From: Sphingomicrobium sp. XHP0239
Lineage (GTDB): Bacteria; Pseudomonadota; Alphaproteobacteria; Sphingomonadales; Sphingomonadaceae
Direction of reading: 5' to 3'
NCBI RefSeq assembly: GCF_039555325.1
Contig: NZ_CP154608.1
Coordinates: 62,001-126,000 of the forward strand
DNA length: 64,000 bases
The notes beneath the pieces were generated by a model. That model was not told the origin of the DNA, made no database searches, and was given only the letters and a program-made list of their open reading frames with translations. The translations under genes and the position numbers were made by a program. Below, piece by piece: positions 16,902 through 25,525 of this stretch (positions are counted from its first letter, which is position 1; each line of letters begins with the position of its first letter).

Positions 16902-17251
16902 ATGGCGAGGTGGTAATTTCAGCTTCGGCTAAGGAGAGGCCTTTGTGGGAGTACAGCACTGGACTGGAGCAGGTATTCACGAAAAGGCGTTCGTAAAATT
17001 CGACGTGATTGTTATCCATCTAGATGTGCGGAGCTTCGACTTACCCTAAGACCTGGCATGCCGTTGAATGAGGGGCGCCCCGCCCCGGACCAACAGTTGT
17101 GGGCGATGAGGCGAAGAATTCCTACCACAATTCAGTTATTTAAGACTAAGGTCATTTGATTCGAGAATCGCTAGATGTCTCGATTGCCGAGTGCTCACGC
17201 AGTTCGATCGAACGGACAGCGCCGAGCCGAAAAGACCTCAATTCTGCAAAG
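16902..17251. other. AT-richer intergenic region before the desaturase gene
   Basis: About 350 bases with no convincing gene. Composition is visibly less GC-rich than the coding surroundings, especially 16975-17170. It contains the palindrome GGGGCGCCCC near 17075 and two CcrM-type GANTC sites 7 bases apart (GATTC at 17158 and GAATC at 17165). Presumably it holds the promoter of the desaturase gene; no clear -35/-10 pair was identified. Confidence 0.5.
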
Positions 17252-18316
17252 ATGGTGTTTCGATTGACCCAACTGTCCGCCCCTTTCCGCACGCCCAACG
17301 TCGACTACGGAAGCGACATCTCGGATCTGAAGGATCTGGGCAGACGATTGTCCGGATATGCCAAGCCCCGGGTGATGCGTAGCGTCGTCGAACTCGCCAC
17401 GACGCTCGGCCTCTTGATACTGGCGTGGACCGCCATGTTGATCGGCGTGAAGGCAGGCTGGCCGATCGTGCTCATTCTCGCAGCGCCCGCCGGCGGCCTG
17501 TTATTGCGTCTCTTCGTCATCCAACACGATTGTGGCCATGGCGCCTTCCTGCCCAGTCGGAAGGCAAACGATCGTGTGGGCGCTTGCCTGGGGGTCCTGA
17601 CCTTCACTCCCTACAGGGTATGGAAGACGTCTCACGCCTGCCACCATGCGACATCGGGCAACCTTGGGCGACGGGGCACCGGCGACATCGATACCCTCAC
17701 CGTCGCGGAATATCAGGCGCTGTCACGTAGCCGTCGATTTGCGTACCGACTCTATCGGCATCCCGCCGTCATGTTCGGCATCGGCCCCGCCTATCTGTTC
17801 CTGCTACGTCACCGACTGCCCGTCGGGCAGATGAAGGCGGGATGGCGACCGTGGACGAGTGCCATGGGCACCAACGCGGCGACCGTCGGCCTGTTCGGAT
17901 CATTGTCGCTGGTTTGGGGGATCGGCACCGTCGCACTGGTCCTCCTCCCCGTCGTTCTCTTCGCCGCGACGCTCGGGGTCTGGATGTTTTTCGTCCAGCA
18001 CCAGTTTGAGGAAACATCCTGGTCGAACGAGGAGGAGTGGACCTTTCACGCTGCCGCCATTCACGGCAGCAGCTTCTACGCACTGCCACGTGCGCTGCAC
18101 TGGTTCAGCGGCAACATCGGCTATCACCACATCCATCACCTGGTGAGCCGCATCCCGTTCTATCGGCTACCGGACGCCATGAAGGACAACGAGGCGCTCA
18201 GCGGGATCGGTCGGGTGACCCTGGGCGAGAGCTTTCGCAACGTTCGCCTCGCTCTGTGGGACGAAGACCGCCGTTGCATGATCTCGTTCCGGGCCGCTCG
18301 CAAGCTGCTCGGGTGA
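17252..18316 (+). CDS. Fatty-acid desaturase (omega-6/delta-12-like)
   Basis: A 354-residue membrane di-iron desaturase. The three histidine boxes are HDCGH (92-96), HACHH (128-132) and HHIHH (292-296), spaced as in acyl-lipid delta-12/omega-6 desaturases. Four hydrophobic helices lie between them. It would introduce a double bond into a membrane acyl chain, using a ferredoxin-like donor. The ATG at 17252 gives MVFRLTQLSAPFRTPNVDYG, a typical soluble N-terminus; the open frame extends upstream but without family features. It stands alone between the esterase and tRNA-Glu. A second, different desaturase lies at 62.4 kb. Confidence 0.87.
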   Translation: MVFRLTQLSAPFRTPNVDYGSDISDLKDLGRRLSGYAKPRVMRSVVELATTLGLLILAWTAMLIGVKAGWPIVLILAAPAGGLLLRLFVIQHDCGHGAFLPSRKANDRVGACLGVLTFTPYRVWKTSHACHHATSGNLGRRGTGDIDTLTVAEYQALSRSRRFAYRLYRHPAVMFGIGPAYLFLLRHRLPVGQMKAGWRPWTSAMGTNAATVGLFGSLSLVWGIGTVALVLLPVVLFAATLGVWMFFVQHQFEETSWSNEEEWTFHAAAIHGSSFYALPRALHWFSGNIGYHHIHHLVSRIPFYRLPDAMKDNEALSGIGRVTLGESFRNVRLALWDEDRRCMISFRAARKLLG

Positions 18317-18476
18317 CGCAATCGGCATCCGTTCGACGACCGTCGGTGTCTCGGGGAGAAATGTTGGCGATTGGCGACGGGCGAAGGGTCTTAACCTCTC
18401 GAAGTCGCGGCTGAACGCTGCGCCCATCGAAGCCAGCAATTTCGGAAAGATCCGGAACACCGAGGCATGGTGAAGA

Positions 18477-18552
18477 TGGTGACCCCTACGGGACTCGAAC
18501 CCGTGTTTTCGCCGTGAAAGGGCGACGTCCTAGACCGCTAGACGAAGGGGCC
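18477..18552 (-). tRNA. tRNA-Glu (anticodon TTC)
   Basis: A complete 76-base cloverleaf on the minus strand. The acceptor stem GGCCCCT pairs with AGGGGTC (one G-U). The anticodon loop CTTTCAC in the stem CGCC/GGCG gives TTC, and the T-arm GGGTTCGAGTCCC is canonical. The 3' CCA is encoded at 18477-18479. A TTGACG box at 18596-18601 on the same strand is a plausible -35, with no obvious -10. Confidence 0.96.
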
Positions 18553-18619
18553 ACATGCGTGGTGTGCGGCGCGGACTAAGAGAATGAGGGCGCTTCGTCA
18601 AGCGGGTCGTGACGCTTTT

Positions 18620-20365
18620 TCAGGCGGGGGCCGCATCCTCGACGTGAAGCTCCGCCGCATCGCCGCCGGTCCAGTCGTCGCGCTTCATCACACCTGCGAG
18701 CCAGAAGCGCTGGTCGGGCCGTGCGGCGAGCAGCGCCTGGCCCATGTCGGTATCGGCGGCACGAAAGGCGATCGCCTTGAAGCTGCGCTGGTCATCGCCC
18801 AGTGCCACGAAGCGGACATGCCCATTGCCGACGACGCCGGGCCGCAGCAGGCGCGCGGGGCCGACAGCGATGCGCGGCGCCGGCCAACCCGCGCCGAAGG
18901 GGCCCGCCTGTTCGATCCGGTCGCACAGGCTGCCCGCGACCCCGCCGGGGGTCAGCATGGCGTCGATCACCAGCGCACGTCCGGCGCGGGCGGCCTCGAC
19001 GTCCTTCTCGAGGCGGTCGGACAGATAGTGCGCCAGTTTGGTAATGGCCGGCTGTAAGACAGTGACCCCCGCGGCCATCGCGTGCCCGCCCCCGGCTACG
19101 ACGAGCCCTTCGGCCTTGGCGGCGAGAATCGCGGAGCCGAGATCGACGCCGGAGATGGACCGTCCCGATCCCTTTCCTACACCGTCTTCGTCCTCGCCGA
19201 TCACGAAGGCGGGGCGGCCGTAGCGTTCCTTGAGGCGGCTGGCGACGATGCCGACCACGCCGGGATGCCAGCCCGCACCCGATACGCAGATGACGGCACG
19301 GTCGGCCTGCGCCTCGGCAGCCTCCATCGCGGCTTCGGTCACGGCAGCCTCGATCGCGCGGCGTTCCTCGTTGTAGCGGTCGAGACGCTCGGCGATCTGG
19401 GCGGCTTCGTCAGGGTCGTCGGTGGTCAGCAGGCGCACGCCGAGATCGGCCTCTCCGACCCGACCGCCCGCGTTGATGCGCGGGCCGAGCGCGAAGCCGA
19501 GATCGCGCGACACGACTGCCTTCTTGAGACCCGCGACACGTGCAAGTGCGGTCAGACCGATGTTCTGCTGACGCGCCATGATCTTCAGGCCCTGCGTCAC
19601 GAAGGCGCGGTTGAGCGTACGCAACCGTGCGACGTCGGCGACCGTGCCGAGCGCGACGAGATCGAGCAGCGGCAGCAGATCGGGTTCGGGCGTGCCGTTC
19701 ACGAATTTTCCGCGGCGGCGCAGTTCGCGGAGCAGCGCGACGCCGAGAAGAAAGGCCATGCCGACGGCGGCGAGATGACCGTGGGCGGCGCCTTCCTCGC
19801 TTTCATCGAGGCGATTGGGATTGATGATCGCGAACGCCTGCGGCAGCCGGGTGTCGCACTGGTGATGGTCGCAGACGATGACGTCGAGACCCGCATCGGC
19901 GGCCTCGTCCAGTGCCTCGAACGCCTGCGCGCCGCAATCGACCGTGACGCACAGGTCGGCGCCCTGATCCTTGAGGCCTCGCAGCGCCGCGCCGGAGGGC
20001 CCGTAGCCTTCCATGAGGCGATCGGGAATGTAGAGAAGCGGGTCGCTGCCGAGCTGGCGCAGCAGTCGGGCAAGAAGCGCGGCGGAGGTCGCGCCGTCGA
20101 CGTCGTAGTCGCCGAACAGCGCGATCCGCTCGCCCGCCTCGAGCGCGTCGGCGATGCGCACCGCCGCCTTGTCCATATCCTGGAAAACGGAAGGGTCGGG
20201 GAGGAAATCGCGCAGCCGCGGAGCACGCTGGCGGGGAAGGTCGTTTTCCTCCACCCCGCGCGCCAGCAACAGCTGGTCCGTGAGGTCGCGGGTGAGGTCG
20301 TCACCGCCCTTGTAGCGCCATTGCCATGGCTGTCCCGACAGGCTGGACCGGATATCGAGGGTCAT
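18620..20365 (-). CDS. recJ: Single-stranded-DNA-specific exonuclease RecJ
   Basis: A 581-residue 5'-3' exonuclease for single-stranded DNA, used in recombination and mismatch repair. The DHH phosphoesterase motifs are seen in order: FGDYDVDGATSAALLARLL (motif I), CVTVDCGAQAFEAL (motif II), VIVCDHHQCD (motif III), DLVALGTVADVA (motif IV) and the DHHA1 GGHAMAAGVT motif; an OB-fold C-terminus follows. Its ATG overlaps the stop of the upstream PH-domain gene as ATGA. The frame is open further upstream but that sequence is an out-of-frame shadow of the PH-domain gene. Confidence 0.95.
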   Translation of the reverse strand: MTLDIRSSLSGQPWQWRYKGGDDLTRDLTDQLLLARGVEENDLPRQRAPRLRDFLPDPSVFQDMDKAAVRIADALEAGERIALFGDYDVDGATSAALLARLLRQLGSDPLLYIPDRLMEGYGPSGAALRGLKDQGADLCVTVDCGAQAFEALDEAADAGLDVIVCDHHQCDTRLPQAFAIINPNRLDESEEGAAHGHLAAVGMAFLLGVALLRELRRRGKFVNGTPEPDLLPLLDLVALGTVADVARLRTLNRAFVTQGLKIMARQQNIGLTALARVAGLKKAVVSRDLGFALGPRINAGGRVGEADLGVRLLTTDDPDEAAQIAERLDRYNEERRAIEAAVTEAAMEAAEAQADRAVICVSGAGWHPGVVGIVASRLKERYGRPAFVIGEDEDGVGKGSGRSISGVDLGSAILAAKAEGLVVAGGGHAMAAGVTVLQPAITKLAHYLSDRLEKDVEAARAGRALVIDAMLTPGGVAGSLCDRIEQAGPFGAGWPAPRIAVGPARLLRPGVVGNGHVRFVALGDDQRSFKAIAFRAADTDMGQALLAARPDQRFWLAGVMKRDDWTGGDAAELHVEDAAPA

Positions 20366-21969
20366 CGCACCGGCTCCAGCAACGCCTCGCGCAGCGCCAT
20401 TGCCTCGTCCGGGGTCACCGCGTCGATCCCGTGCGCGGAGAAGCCGCCGCCCCCCGCCACCCCGATGCGCACGTCGGCGATACCGAAGACCCGGTCGATG
20501 AAGTTGCGCTTCACGTCGATGCTCTGGATCCTGCCGAGCGGCAGCACAACGAGCCGCTGCCGCCACCATCCCGAACGCATCACGAAACGGTCGCCGTCGA
20601 GCGTGTGGCGGCGGTGGCGATAGTCGAGCCAGCGCGACAGCGCCGATAGCAGATAGATGGCAAGGAAGACTGACCCGAAGATCGGGAGGAACTGCGCTAC
20701 AGCGTTTTCCAGGTCCCAGTCGCCCGACCACATGATGCCGGCGACGGCCGCCGCGGTCCCGAATGCGATGAGGATGACGATCGGAAGCGACACGAGCAGG
20801 GAGCTGGTGACGAACGCCGGTCGGGGGCGATCCCAACCGCGGGTGTCGGTCGACAGGGCGCGCCATTCCATTTCCTCGACGATGCCCTCGATCTCGCTTC
20901 TGGTGCCGAGCGGCGCGAGGGTATGATCGCCCGCGTTGCCGGTGTCGCTGCCCAGGCTCTGCACCTTGAATTCGAAATAGCCGCTGCGCCGCCGGACCGG
21001 ACCGGTGTCGAGGATCGCGGCCTGCACGCGCTTCAGCGGGATGACGACGTCGGTCAGCGTGAAGAGGCCGCGCTGACGCCGGAACCCCGTCTCGGTCCGT
21101 CGCAGCGTGAAATTCCATTCACGCGGGATGACCCGGACGAAAGCGGTGAGGAAACCGGCAAGCATCAGGCTAGCGATACCGAACAGGATGGTGAGGGCGC
21201 GGTTGGCGAGCACCAGTTCCTGCAAGGGGCCCGACCGGGCGACGATGCCGGCCCAGAAATCGGGATCGAAGAGATCGAGACCGAGCGCGTCGCCGTAGGT
21301 CTGGGCGAGACCGAAAAGCGCGCCGACGATGGCAAGCGAGAAGCTGAACAGGCAGAGGGTAAGGATGCGACGCGGGCTCATCGCGAAGATGACGGGGCGC
21401 TCTTCCTCTTTCGCGATGGCGGTCTCGGCAGCGTCGCCGACGGTAACGCGGCGCCCTTCGCCCGCACGGTGGGCGCGGATGCGGTCGCGCAGCTCGTTGG
21501 CGCGCGCCAGCGTGATCGAATCGAGGCTGCCGTCGTCACCGGCGTTGGCGCCCGCCGAGGCCCCCGTCTCGAATTTGACGCGCGCGAGGCCGACGAGGCG
21601 GTGCAGCAGCCCCTGTTCGATGTTGACGTCCTGGATGCGGTCGAAAGGGATCGAGCGTTCGTTGCGGCTGACAATCCCGCTGGCCATGTCGATCTCGTCG
21701 GCTTCGACGCGATAGGAGAAGGACAGGTAACGCGCCCCGATTCCGAGCAGGCTGACGACGAAGACGCCCCCGACGAGGAAGAGCGCCCAGTACCAGTTGC
21801 CCTGGCTGACGAAATAGACGCTGCCCAGCAGCGCCGCCCACGCGCCGCGTACCGCCGCGCCGAGGCCGGTGAACAGCGTCAGGGGATGGAGCCGTTCGCG
21901 CGCGTCCGCTGGCTCGTCCGCCAGCGTCGCGGGCGGGTCGTCGATCGTCTGTACTCCCGCTTCGCTCAC
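20362..21969 (-). CDS. Bacterial PH-domain membrane protein (YdbT-like)
   Basis: A 535-residue inner-membrane protein with repeated bPH2 (DUF304) domains alternating with paired helices. Three PH-like repeats are visible: SYRVEADEIDMASGIVSRNERSIP (about 85-135), FTLRRTETGFRRQRGLFTLTDVVIP (about 285-330) and RHTLDGDRFVMRSGWWRQR (about 450-500). Each is followed by the RIQDVNIEQG / RVQAAILDTG / RIQSIDVKRN motif. The function of the family is unknown. It overlaps both neighbours by four bases, forming a unit with the smaller PH-domain gene and recJ. Confidence 0.85.
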   Translation of the reverse strand: MSEAGVQTIDDPPATLADEPADARERLHPLTLFTGLGAAVRGAWAALLGSVYFVSQGNWYWALFLVGGVFVVSLLGIGARYLSFSYRVEADEIDMASGIVSRNERSIPFDRIQDVNIEQGLLHRLVGLARVKFETGASAGANAGDDGSLDSITLARANELRDRIRAHRAGEGRRVTVGDAAETAIAKEEERPVIFAMSPRRILTLCLFSFSLAIVGALFGLAQTYGDALGLDLFDPDFWAGIVARSGPLQELVLANRALTILFGIASLMLAGFLTAFVRVIPREWNFTLRRTETGFRRQRGLFTLTDVVIPLKRVQAAILDTGPVRRRSGYFEFKVQSLGSDTGNAGDHTLAPLGTRSEIEGIVEEMEWRALSTDTRGWDRPRPAFVTSSLLVSLPIVILIAFGTAAAVAGIMWSGDWDLENAVAQFLPIFGSVFLAIYLLSALSRWLDYRHRRHTLDGDRFVMRSGWWRQRLVVLPLGRIQSIDVKRNFIDRVFGIADVRIGVAGGGGFSAHGIDAVTPDEAMALREALLEPVR

Positions 21970-22505
21970 TGCCAGTCCGTCTTGATCTCGGCGCGGATGG
22001 TGTCGCGCAGCGGCAGCGCGTCCTCGGGGTCGAGGCCGGGGAGGGAGACCACGCTATTGTGGGTGCCGGCCGTGTGGACGATCAGGCTGGCGGTCCCGAA
22101 CAGCTTGTCGATCGGGCCGCGCGCGACGTCGATATGCTGGACGCGCACGAAGGGCACGATCGTGTCGGTATGCCACAGCCAGCCCTTGGTGATGCGCAGC
22201 TGCCGGTCGCCCAATCGATAGCCGAGGCGGCGCCAGATCCGGTGCGGTGCGAAACCGACGACGAGGATCATCAGGAACAGGACGACGCCGGTGAGGAGGC
22301 CGCGGAAGGGCTGGCCCTCGAACGCGAAATTGTCGAGCACGAGCGCGCCGACGAGGAAGGGCAGCCAGACGAGGAGGAAGATGGTGCGGAGCACCGAGCG
22401 GTACGCGGGCTCGACCGGTTGCAGCCCCGGCGGCAGGAGCGCGCGGTCGGGATCGATCGCGTCGGGTAGCGGGCTGTCGGGGGCGGCGGCGATACTGTCG
22501 GTCAT
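21966..22505 (-). CDS. Bacterial PH-domain membrane protein (YdbS-like)
   Basis: A 179-residue protein with two N-terminal membrane helices (about residues 40-90) and one bPH2 domain containing YRLGDRQLRITKGWLWHTDTIVPFVRVQHIDVARG. Proteins of this kind are usually paired with a larger multi-PH-domain partner, as here. The ATG at 22505 is chosen; a TTG two codons upstream is possible. The stop overlaps the larger partner's start. Function unknown; a membrane-stress or envelope role is only a guess. Confidence 0.85.
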   Translation of the reverse strand: MTDSIAAAPDSPLPDAIDPDRALLPPGLQPVEPAYRSVLRTIFLLVWLPFLVGALVLDNFAFEGQPFRGLLTGVVLFLMILVVGFAPHRIWRRLGYRLGDRQLRITKGWLWHTDTIVPFVRVQHIDVARGPIDKLFGTASLIVHTAGTHNSVVSLPGLDPEDALPLRDTIRAEIKTDWQ

Positions 22506-22558
22506 GGGCAAGACCGTATCGCGCGGCGCCCCGCGATCAAAGCGCTATTCGACGAGTT

Positions 22559-23536
22559 TCAGGCGACGCCCTTGCGATGTTCGGTGCGCACCGTACGCAC
22601 GGTGCCCGAGGAGGCGCGCATGACGATGGTCTCGGTCTCGATGCTGCCCGACTTGCGGCGCTTGACCCCGCCCAGCAGCGATCCGTCGGTGACCCCGGTC
22701 GCCGCGAAGATGCAGTCGCCCGATGCCATGTCCTTGAGCTTGTAGATGCGGTCGAGATCCTCGATGCCCCAGCGTCGTGCGCGGGCTTTCTCGTCCTCGT
22801 TGCGGAAGACGAGGCGGCCCTGCATCTGTCCGCCCACGCACCGCAGGGCGGCGGCGGCGAGAACGCCTTCGGGCGCGCCGCCGGTGCCCATGTAGATGTC
22901 GATGCCGGTGGTCTCGTCGGTGGTGGCGATGACGCCAGCGACGTCACCGTCGGGGATCAGCTTCACCCCGCAGCCGAGACGGCGCAGTTCGGCGATGATC
23001 TCGCGGTGACGGGGGCGGTCGAGAACGCAGGCGATGATGTCCTCGGGGCCGCAGCCCTTCGCTTCCGCCAGGCGGCGGATGTTGGTCTCGACATCGTCCT
23101 CGAGCCGGATGGTCTTCTTGGGATAGCCCGGCCCGATGGCGATCTTTTCCATGTAGGTATCGGGGGCGTTCAACAGGTTGCCCTGTTCCGCAATCGCCAG
23201 CACGGCGAGCGCGTTGGGACCTGCCTTGGCGGTGATGGTCGTGCCTTCGAGCGGATCCAGTGCGATGTCGATCTCGGGTGCGCCTTCTTCGGCCTTGCCG
23301 ACCTTTTCACCGATGTAGAGCATCGGGGCCTCGTCGCGCTCGCCCTCGCCGATGACGACGGTGCCTTGCATGGGAAGGTTGTTGAGCGCAGCGCGCATGG
23401 CTTCGACCGCGGCGGCGTCGGCGGCCTTTTCATCGCCCCGCCCGATCAGCCGCGCGGCGGCGATGGCGGCGGCCTCGGTGACTCGCACCATCTCGAGGAC
23501 GAGGACGCGGTCGAGAACCGATGAAGCCTTGGGCAT
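22559..23536 (-). CDS. glpX: Class II fructose-1,6-bisphosphatase
   Basis: Dephosphorylates fructose-1,6-bisphosphate in gluconeogenesis, metal-dependent and lithium-sensitive in the family. The 325-residue protein has the GlpX motifs VIGEGERDEAPMLYIGE, DIALDPLEGTTITAKAG, IPDGDVAGVIATT and YMGTGGAPEGVLAAAALRC. The ATG at 23536 has an AGGAGAG site seven bases upstream; a GTG two codons earlier is too close to that site. It is codirectional with the genes before and after it, with gaps of about 55 bases on each side. Confidence 0.95.
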   Translation of the reverse strand: MPKASSVLDRVLVLEMVRVTEAAAIAAARLIGRGDEKAADAAAVEAMRAALNNLPMQGTVVIGEGERDEAPMLYIGEKVGKAEEGAPEIDIALDPLEGTTITAKAGPNALAVLAIAEQGNLLNAPDTYMEKIAIGPGYPKKTIRLEDDVETNIRRLAEAKGCGPEDIIACVLDRPRHREIIAELRRLGCGVKLIPDGDVAGVIATTDETTGIDIYMGTGGAPEGVLAAAALRCVGGQMQGRLVFRNEDEKARARRWGIEDLDRIYKLKDMASGDCIFAATGVTDGSLLGGVKRRKSGSIETETIVMRASSGTVRTVRTEHRKGVA

Positions 23537-23591
23537 ACTCACTCTCCTGTTGGTCCAGCCGCTTTGACAAGGCGGCCGGGGAAAGTCGAGG

Positions 23592-24080
23592 CTAGTCGCG
23601 TTCGTCCATCATCACCTGATGTTCGAGCAGGTCGGAGGAAACGTGGATCCAGCGGCTGGCGACGCGGGTCTCGACGAGGAACAGGGCGAAGCCCGCGGCG
23701 ATCGACAGCATCGCGAGTGCGAACAGTCCGGCGATGATGTCGTACCAGAGGATGTTTGCGACAGCGGCGACGAACAGCAGGATAACAACGAGGCAGATGA
23801 GGACGGCGGCGAGCACGACCAGCCCGATTGCACCGTTCACGAGGCCGATGCGGCGATTGATGGCGCGCAGTTCCTCGCGGATCGAATCGTGCTGGTGCCC
23901 GGTCGCCTCGACGAGGATCTGGCCGCGCGAACGGGCCCGATCCACGACGCGGGCGAGCCGCCCCGAGAGGACATTGAGGAAGCCGCCCGCGGCGACCAGC
24001 AGGAACACGGGCGCGATCGCCAGCTCGATGGTCTGGCCGAGTGCATTGACGTCGCCGGGATGGATCATGCGGGGTGCCAT
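23592..24080 (-). CDS. DUF2721-family membrane protein
   Basis: A 162-residue inner-membrane protein. The N-terminal helix segment with PVFLLVAAGGFLNVLSGRLARVVDRAR is the signature of DUF2721. It is followed by a short polar region (about 55-75) and two strong helices (about 80-108 and 113-135). No function is known for the family. It lies 21 bases after the L,D-transpeptidase gene and 55 before glpX on the same strand. Confidence 0.78.
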   Translation of the reverse strand: MAPRMIHPGDVNALGQTIELAIAPVFLLVAAGGFLNVLSGRLARVVDRARSRGQILVEATGHQHDSIREELRAINRRIGLVNGAIGLVVLAAVLICLVVILLFVAAVANILWYDIIAGLFALAMLSIAAGFALFLVETRVASRWIHVSSDLLEHQVMMDERD

Positions 24081-24101
24081 AGGTCAGGCACGCGCCGCGG
24101 C

Positions 24102-24686
24102 CTAGCCCTCGACGATCACCTCGTCGCCCCGGGTCGTCAGCGCGAACAGCTTGGCGGCGAATTCGTTGGGAAGGCGGATGCAGCCGTGGCTGGCGGGGGC
24201 GCCGGGGTTGTGACCGCCGTGAAGACCGATGCCGAAGCGGTCCATGCGCTGGAAATAGGGCATGGGGGCGTTGTCATATTTGCGGCTCCTATAGTCCTTG
24301 TGCTTCGACAGGATCGGCCAGAAGCCCAGTTGCGTTTCCTTGCCTGCCTTGCCGGTCGACACCGACGCCGCGCCGACGAGCGTGTCGCCCTTCCAGGCGT
24401 AGGTCATCTGGGTCTTGAGATCGACGATCACCTTGACCGCGCCCTCTTCGGGGATGGTGTCGGCCCAGACGAACTCGTTGGCGGGGATCGTGTCGGTGCC
24501 GAAGGTTTCGGCCATCGCCGCGTGGCTGCGCGGTCCGTGGCCGTGGCTCCAGCGATACCCTTCGGGCATGACGAAGCCGACGGGTTTCTGGTCCTCGATC
24601 ACCGGCACGGCGGCGGTGATGGTGTCGGGGGTGGAAGCGCAGGCGGCGAGCGCGAGCAGCGGGACGAGGGCGAGAAGAATACGCAT
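24102..24686 (-). CDS. L,D-transpeptidase lipoprotein (YkuD domain)
   Basis: A 194-residue lipoprotein with signal peptide and lipobox LAAC (Cys16). The YkuD catalytic domain covers about residues 84-194 with the HGGHNPGAPASHGCIRLPN motif; Cys169 is the nucleophile and the His/Ser/Gly/Arg companions are present. Such enzymes make 3-3 peptidoglycan crosslinks or attach proteins to the wall. The ATG at 24686 begins the signal peptide. Lipidation suggests membrane anchoring on the periplasmic side. Upstream lies a duplicated TTAACCC element (24790-24804). Confidence 0.87.
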   Translation of the reverse strand: MRILLALVPLLALAACASTPDTITAAVPVIEDQKPVGFVMPEGYRWSHGHGPRSHAAMAETFGTDTIPANEFVWADTIPEEGAVKVIVDLKTQMTYAWKGDTLVGAASVSTGKAGKETQLGFWPILSKHKDYRSRKYDNAPMPYFQRMDRFGIGLHGGHNPGAPASHGCIRLPNEFAAKLFALTTRGDEVIVEG

Positions 24687-24811
24687 GGAAAAGACCCTGT
24701 TGGATGATCGGCGTGCAGGATAGCGCGCGGCGGGTCGGGGCAGGAGTGGCGGTTCCGGCACTCTGGCGCTGCGGACCGGCGGTTCGCCGTTAACCCTTTA
24801 ACCCGTTGCGG

Positions 24812-25450
24812 CTAAAGATTTTCCTGACTGGGGGCGTGATAGCTCGGCAGCCCCAGTCCGCGCGCGACCGCCGCACCGCGCAGCGCGAAGCCGAGCAGCG
24901 CCGCGATACCGCCGGCCATGACGACCGGAAGGCCTAGGAGGATCATCACCACGAAGCTGCCCGAGGAGAGCGCGGCGGCGGTGACGTACAGTTCGGGGCG
25001 CATCAGGATGGAAGGTTCGCCCGCCAGCACGTCGCGGATGATGCCGCCGACACAGGCGGTCATCACGCCCATCACGACCGCCGGCAGCGGGGCGATATCG
25101 TAGCGCAGCGCCTTGGACGCGCCATAGACGCTGTAGGCCGCCAGCCCGATGGCATCGAACCAAAGGAGCGGCTTTTCGGTGCGTTGCAAGCCCTTGATGA
25201 ACCAGACCGCCAGCGCGGCGGCGACGATGACGAACAGGGTCTCGTTGTGCTGGACCCAGAAAACGGGCGCGCCGATCAGAAGATCGCGGAGCGTTCCGCC
25301 GCCGACCCCGGTGACGAGCGCGAAGAAGAAGAAGGTGACGAGCGTCTGCCCTTTCTTGGCGGCGAGCAGCGCGCCCGATACCGCGAACACGCCGATGCCG
25401 ACGAAGTCGAGCGCGACGAGCGGACCGGAGGGGATGAGCGTTTCTTCCAT
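24812..25450 (-). CDS. Trimeric intracellular cation channel family protein (UPF0126/TRIC)
   Basis: A 212-residue inner-membrane protein with seven helices in two glycine-rich repeats: DFVGIGVFAVSGALLAAKKG with GGGTLRDLLIG, then FDAIGLAAYSVYGASKAL with GGIIRDVLAGE. This is the bacterial TRIC/YadS layout; members form homotrimeric potassium-permeable channels and some have been called glycine transporters. The ATG at 25450 is preferred because the family normally begins just before the first helix; an ATG at 25492 would add 14 residues. It is divergent from phaC. Confidence 0.86.
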   Translation of the reverse strand: MEETLIPSGPLVALDFVGIGVFAVSGALLAAKKGQTLVTFFFFALVTGVGGGTLRDLLIGAPVFWVQHNETLFVIVAAALAVWFIKGLQRTEKPLLWFDAIGLAAYSVYGASKALRYDIAPLPAVVMGVMTACVGGIIRDVLAGEPSILMRPELYVTAAALSSGSFVVMILLGLPVVMAGGIAALLGFALRGAAVARGLGLPSYHAPSQENL

Positions 25451-25525
25451 CGCAAGGCGCCCATAACGGAGCCAAGCGACGACGCAATCCATTTAGTCTA
25501 TGCACAAGATGTGGAGGAGAGGCCC

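Noticed and set aside
25184..25525. Upstream in-frame extension of phaC
   Set aside because: It is antisense to the TRIC gene and lacks PhaC similarity; the GTG at 25526 has a strong GGAGGAG site.
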